64,000 nucleotides of DNA. It comes from Phoronis australis (lineage: Eukaryota > Phoronida > Phoronidae). Made by a program: the position numbers and the translations under genes. The notes below the pieces were generated by a model that ran no database searches, was not told the DNA's origin, and saw only the letters and a program-made list of their open reading frames with translations. Position 1 is the first letter of the stretch. Each line of letters opens with the position of its first letter. Below, piece by piece: positions 62,801 to 64,000 of the stretch. The stretch covers positions 80,589 through 144,588 of the forward strand of contig NMRA01000302.1 in NCBI GenBank assembly GCA_002633005.1, given 5' to 3'.

Positions 62801-63712
62801 GCTTTTACAGTTTCATGACAATCTTTTTATGCAACGGTCCCTAAAATTTAGGGACGTCCCTAAAATTTAGGGACGTCCCTAAGACTTAAGGACATCCCTA
62901 ACATTTAGGGACTGTTTCATGCAACCGGGCACTGTTCCTCAATTCAAAGGAGCTTAATGGTTGTGATAGTCTCTTGCATCTAGTAAGAAATTTTAATCAG
63001 TGCATGACATCTAGCTTGACGCACTTGGCGACTTGGCGAAAATTACAGGTCTCCAAAACTGACGTCGAAAAAAAACACTGTAATCTGTTGAACTCTGAAA
63101 ATTACGCATTGCTCTTCCATTTCTCTCTAAATCAATTCTTGGTAACGAAGAATGCAAATGATTGCATACTCTGGTGGCACTTGTTTCTTGGTCCGATTTT
63201 TGCCGAGCAATTCCGACTTCTGTCTGTTTGATGTTTGCTGGCTGCTGAGAGATTTCACGAAATAAACAGAGCAGTTGTGAACCAAAAGTATTAAATCTAG
63301 GAAAATTGTTACTAATTTAAAGTTTGGAACTTACCACAAACTTTGAAACAAATTTTGAGGAGTTATTATCCGACTTTGATACTCGCTGTGGCTTCTATGT
63401 GGCGACTTTTTTCCGAGGTCACCAAACGCAATCTGATGTCGCATCTGTGACGTGCATGTCCCCATATCTGTTAATTTCCTGTAAAAGGTATGATAATATG
63501 ACATCTAGATTTCATTATTTTTGGAATCTCTTGTTATTTGACTGTATTCTGAATTACCATGACTGGAGATGATGGACTGATACGTTTCTATGGCAACAGC
63601 CACTTCAAATGTTAAAGGTTAAGACAAGTCCTTAACGTACCTCTAGGGGATACCACCAAACTTCTAACAGGTTCTGCAGACAACACATGTAGGCTGTGGG
63701 ATTGTGAAACAG
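59892..63712 (+). CDS. EIF3I: EIF3I (eIF3 subunit i / TRIP-1), first three exons
   Basis: A WD40 subunit of the eIF3 translation-initiation complex, acting in the cytoplasm with eIF3b and eIF3g. Exons: 59892-59894 (the ATG alone, followed by GTGAGA), 60303-60483 and 63647-63712, the last continuing beyond the window. Phases are 0 after exon 1 and 1 after exon 2 (T/GG restores Trp). The joined reading gives [20 protein letters not shown], then [60 protein letters not shown] and CETG. Human EIF3I matches block by block ([33 protein letters not shown]). Exon 3 ends at GTACGT in phase 1. About 78 of roughly 325 residues lie here. The start is fixed by the family's MKP N-terminus and the ATG/GT splice. 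Confidence 0.95.
61102..62696 (+). repeat. dispersed TGTAGTGTACGTACCCC motif array in EIF3I intron 2
   Basis: Nine good copies begin near 61102, 61254, 61275, 61614, 61773, 61943, 61962, 62306 and 62679, plus a decayed one at about 61434. All have the same orientation. The core GTACGTAC is a perfect palindrome. Part of the array is a diverged tandem duplication with a 339-bp period (AAATGCC at 61301/61640; TATTAGCATTTGTGTA at 61422/61761), but the outer copies (61102, 62306, 62679) lie in unrelated sequence. Confidence 0.85.
62837..62912. repeat. four tandem palindromic 19-mers
   Basis: GTCCCTAAAATTTAGGGAC is repeated head to tail at 62837, 62856, 62875 (variant) and 62894 (variant). Each unit is itself an inverted repeat around one central base. 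The block is flanked by ATGCAACGG on the left and ATGCAACCGGGC on the right. Confidence 0.85.
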
Positions 63713-64000
63713 GTACGTGGAGCTCTTGAGGTAGGCGCAGGTATACACTTTAATCTGATAAAATGACCTGGAATTTCTAGTCATGACTGTAGAGCAAGGT
63801 GGAATTCTCTGTCATTGCCATCATAGTGATCATAGGTAGATACATCCTACCTGCATGTAGAGTATCTGACGTGTGTACACTTTATTGGAATGTTGTTGTG
63901 TGTAAGTTATGGTGGTTGCTTGGGTTTTGTTAGGTGTGCTATACTGTTTGAAGACATGTCTTGTGATGTAGAAGTTTGAAAAGCTATTTCTGCCATTCTT
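63713..64000 (+). other. start of EIF3I intron 3
   Basis: Follows the GTACGT donor of exon 3. No further exon is visible before the window ends. Confidence 0.6.

Noticed and set aside
1-64000. CRISPR arrays, operons, bacterial promoters or ribosome binding sites
   Set aside because: The genes have spliceosomal introns and metazoan domains; the regular repeats seen are minisatellites and transposon-derived units.

Overview
The window is eukaryotic nuclear DNA from a marine-type invertebrate animal. It is AT-rich, the genes are split by GT-AG introns, and the space between exons is full of MITEs, SINE-like units and dead LINEs. The gene set (a DM+DMA-domain DMRTA factor, WDR55, a TMEM234/EIF3I head-to-head pair, and nectin/CADM/Kirrel-like Ig receptors) fits a bilaterian such as a hemichordate, cephalochordate or mollusc. 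I cannot name the species. Single N bases at 16522, 18722 and 59439 indicate a draft assembly.

Layout. 1-5.2 kb: mostly non-coding, with an old transposon-like block (3.1-4.36 kb) and weak candidate exons. 5.4-9.1 kb (-): N-terminal part of a multi-Ig receptor, six exons all joined in phase 1, with the 3' end not found. 10.2-14.25 kb (+): a complete six-exon gene for a small two-Ig, probably GPI-anchored, glycoprotein, transcribed divergently from the receptor. 15.6-19.3 kb: LINE fragments and a 512-bp direct duplication joined at an N. 19.3-26.9 kb: no gene recognised. 26.9-33.3 kb (-): a two-exon DMRTA gene (380 aa) with a 5.2-kb intron. 33.3-45.7 kb: gene desert, with NF-Y and POU-octamer-like sites just upstream of DMRTA and several short TIR elements. 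45.7-50.4 kb (-): complete three-exon WDR55 (395 aa), whose intron 2 carries an array of CTCF-core-like motifs. 52.0-58.7 kb (-): TMEM234 exons 1-4, with a minisatellite made from an exon end plus its splice donor. 59.9 kb to the edge (+): first three exons of EIF3I, with a dispersed motif array in intron 2.

How the genes fit together. EIF3I (translation initiation) and WDR55 (rRNA maturation) are housekeeping genes. EIF3I and TMEM234 start about 1.2 kb apart in opposite directions, the arrangement I recall for human chromosome 1, so this looks like an ancient bidirectional pair. The two Ig genes also start head to head about 1.07 kb apart and look like a small cell-surface recognition locus. 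All exon joins given here were checked by hand for splice dinucleotides and reading phase. Family assignments rest on recognition of conserved motifs, not on a database search.
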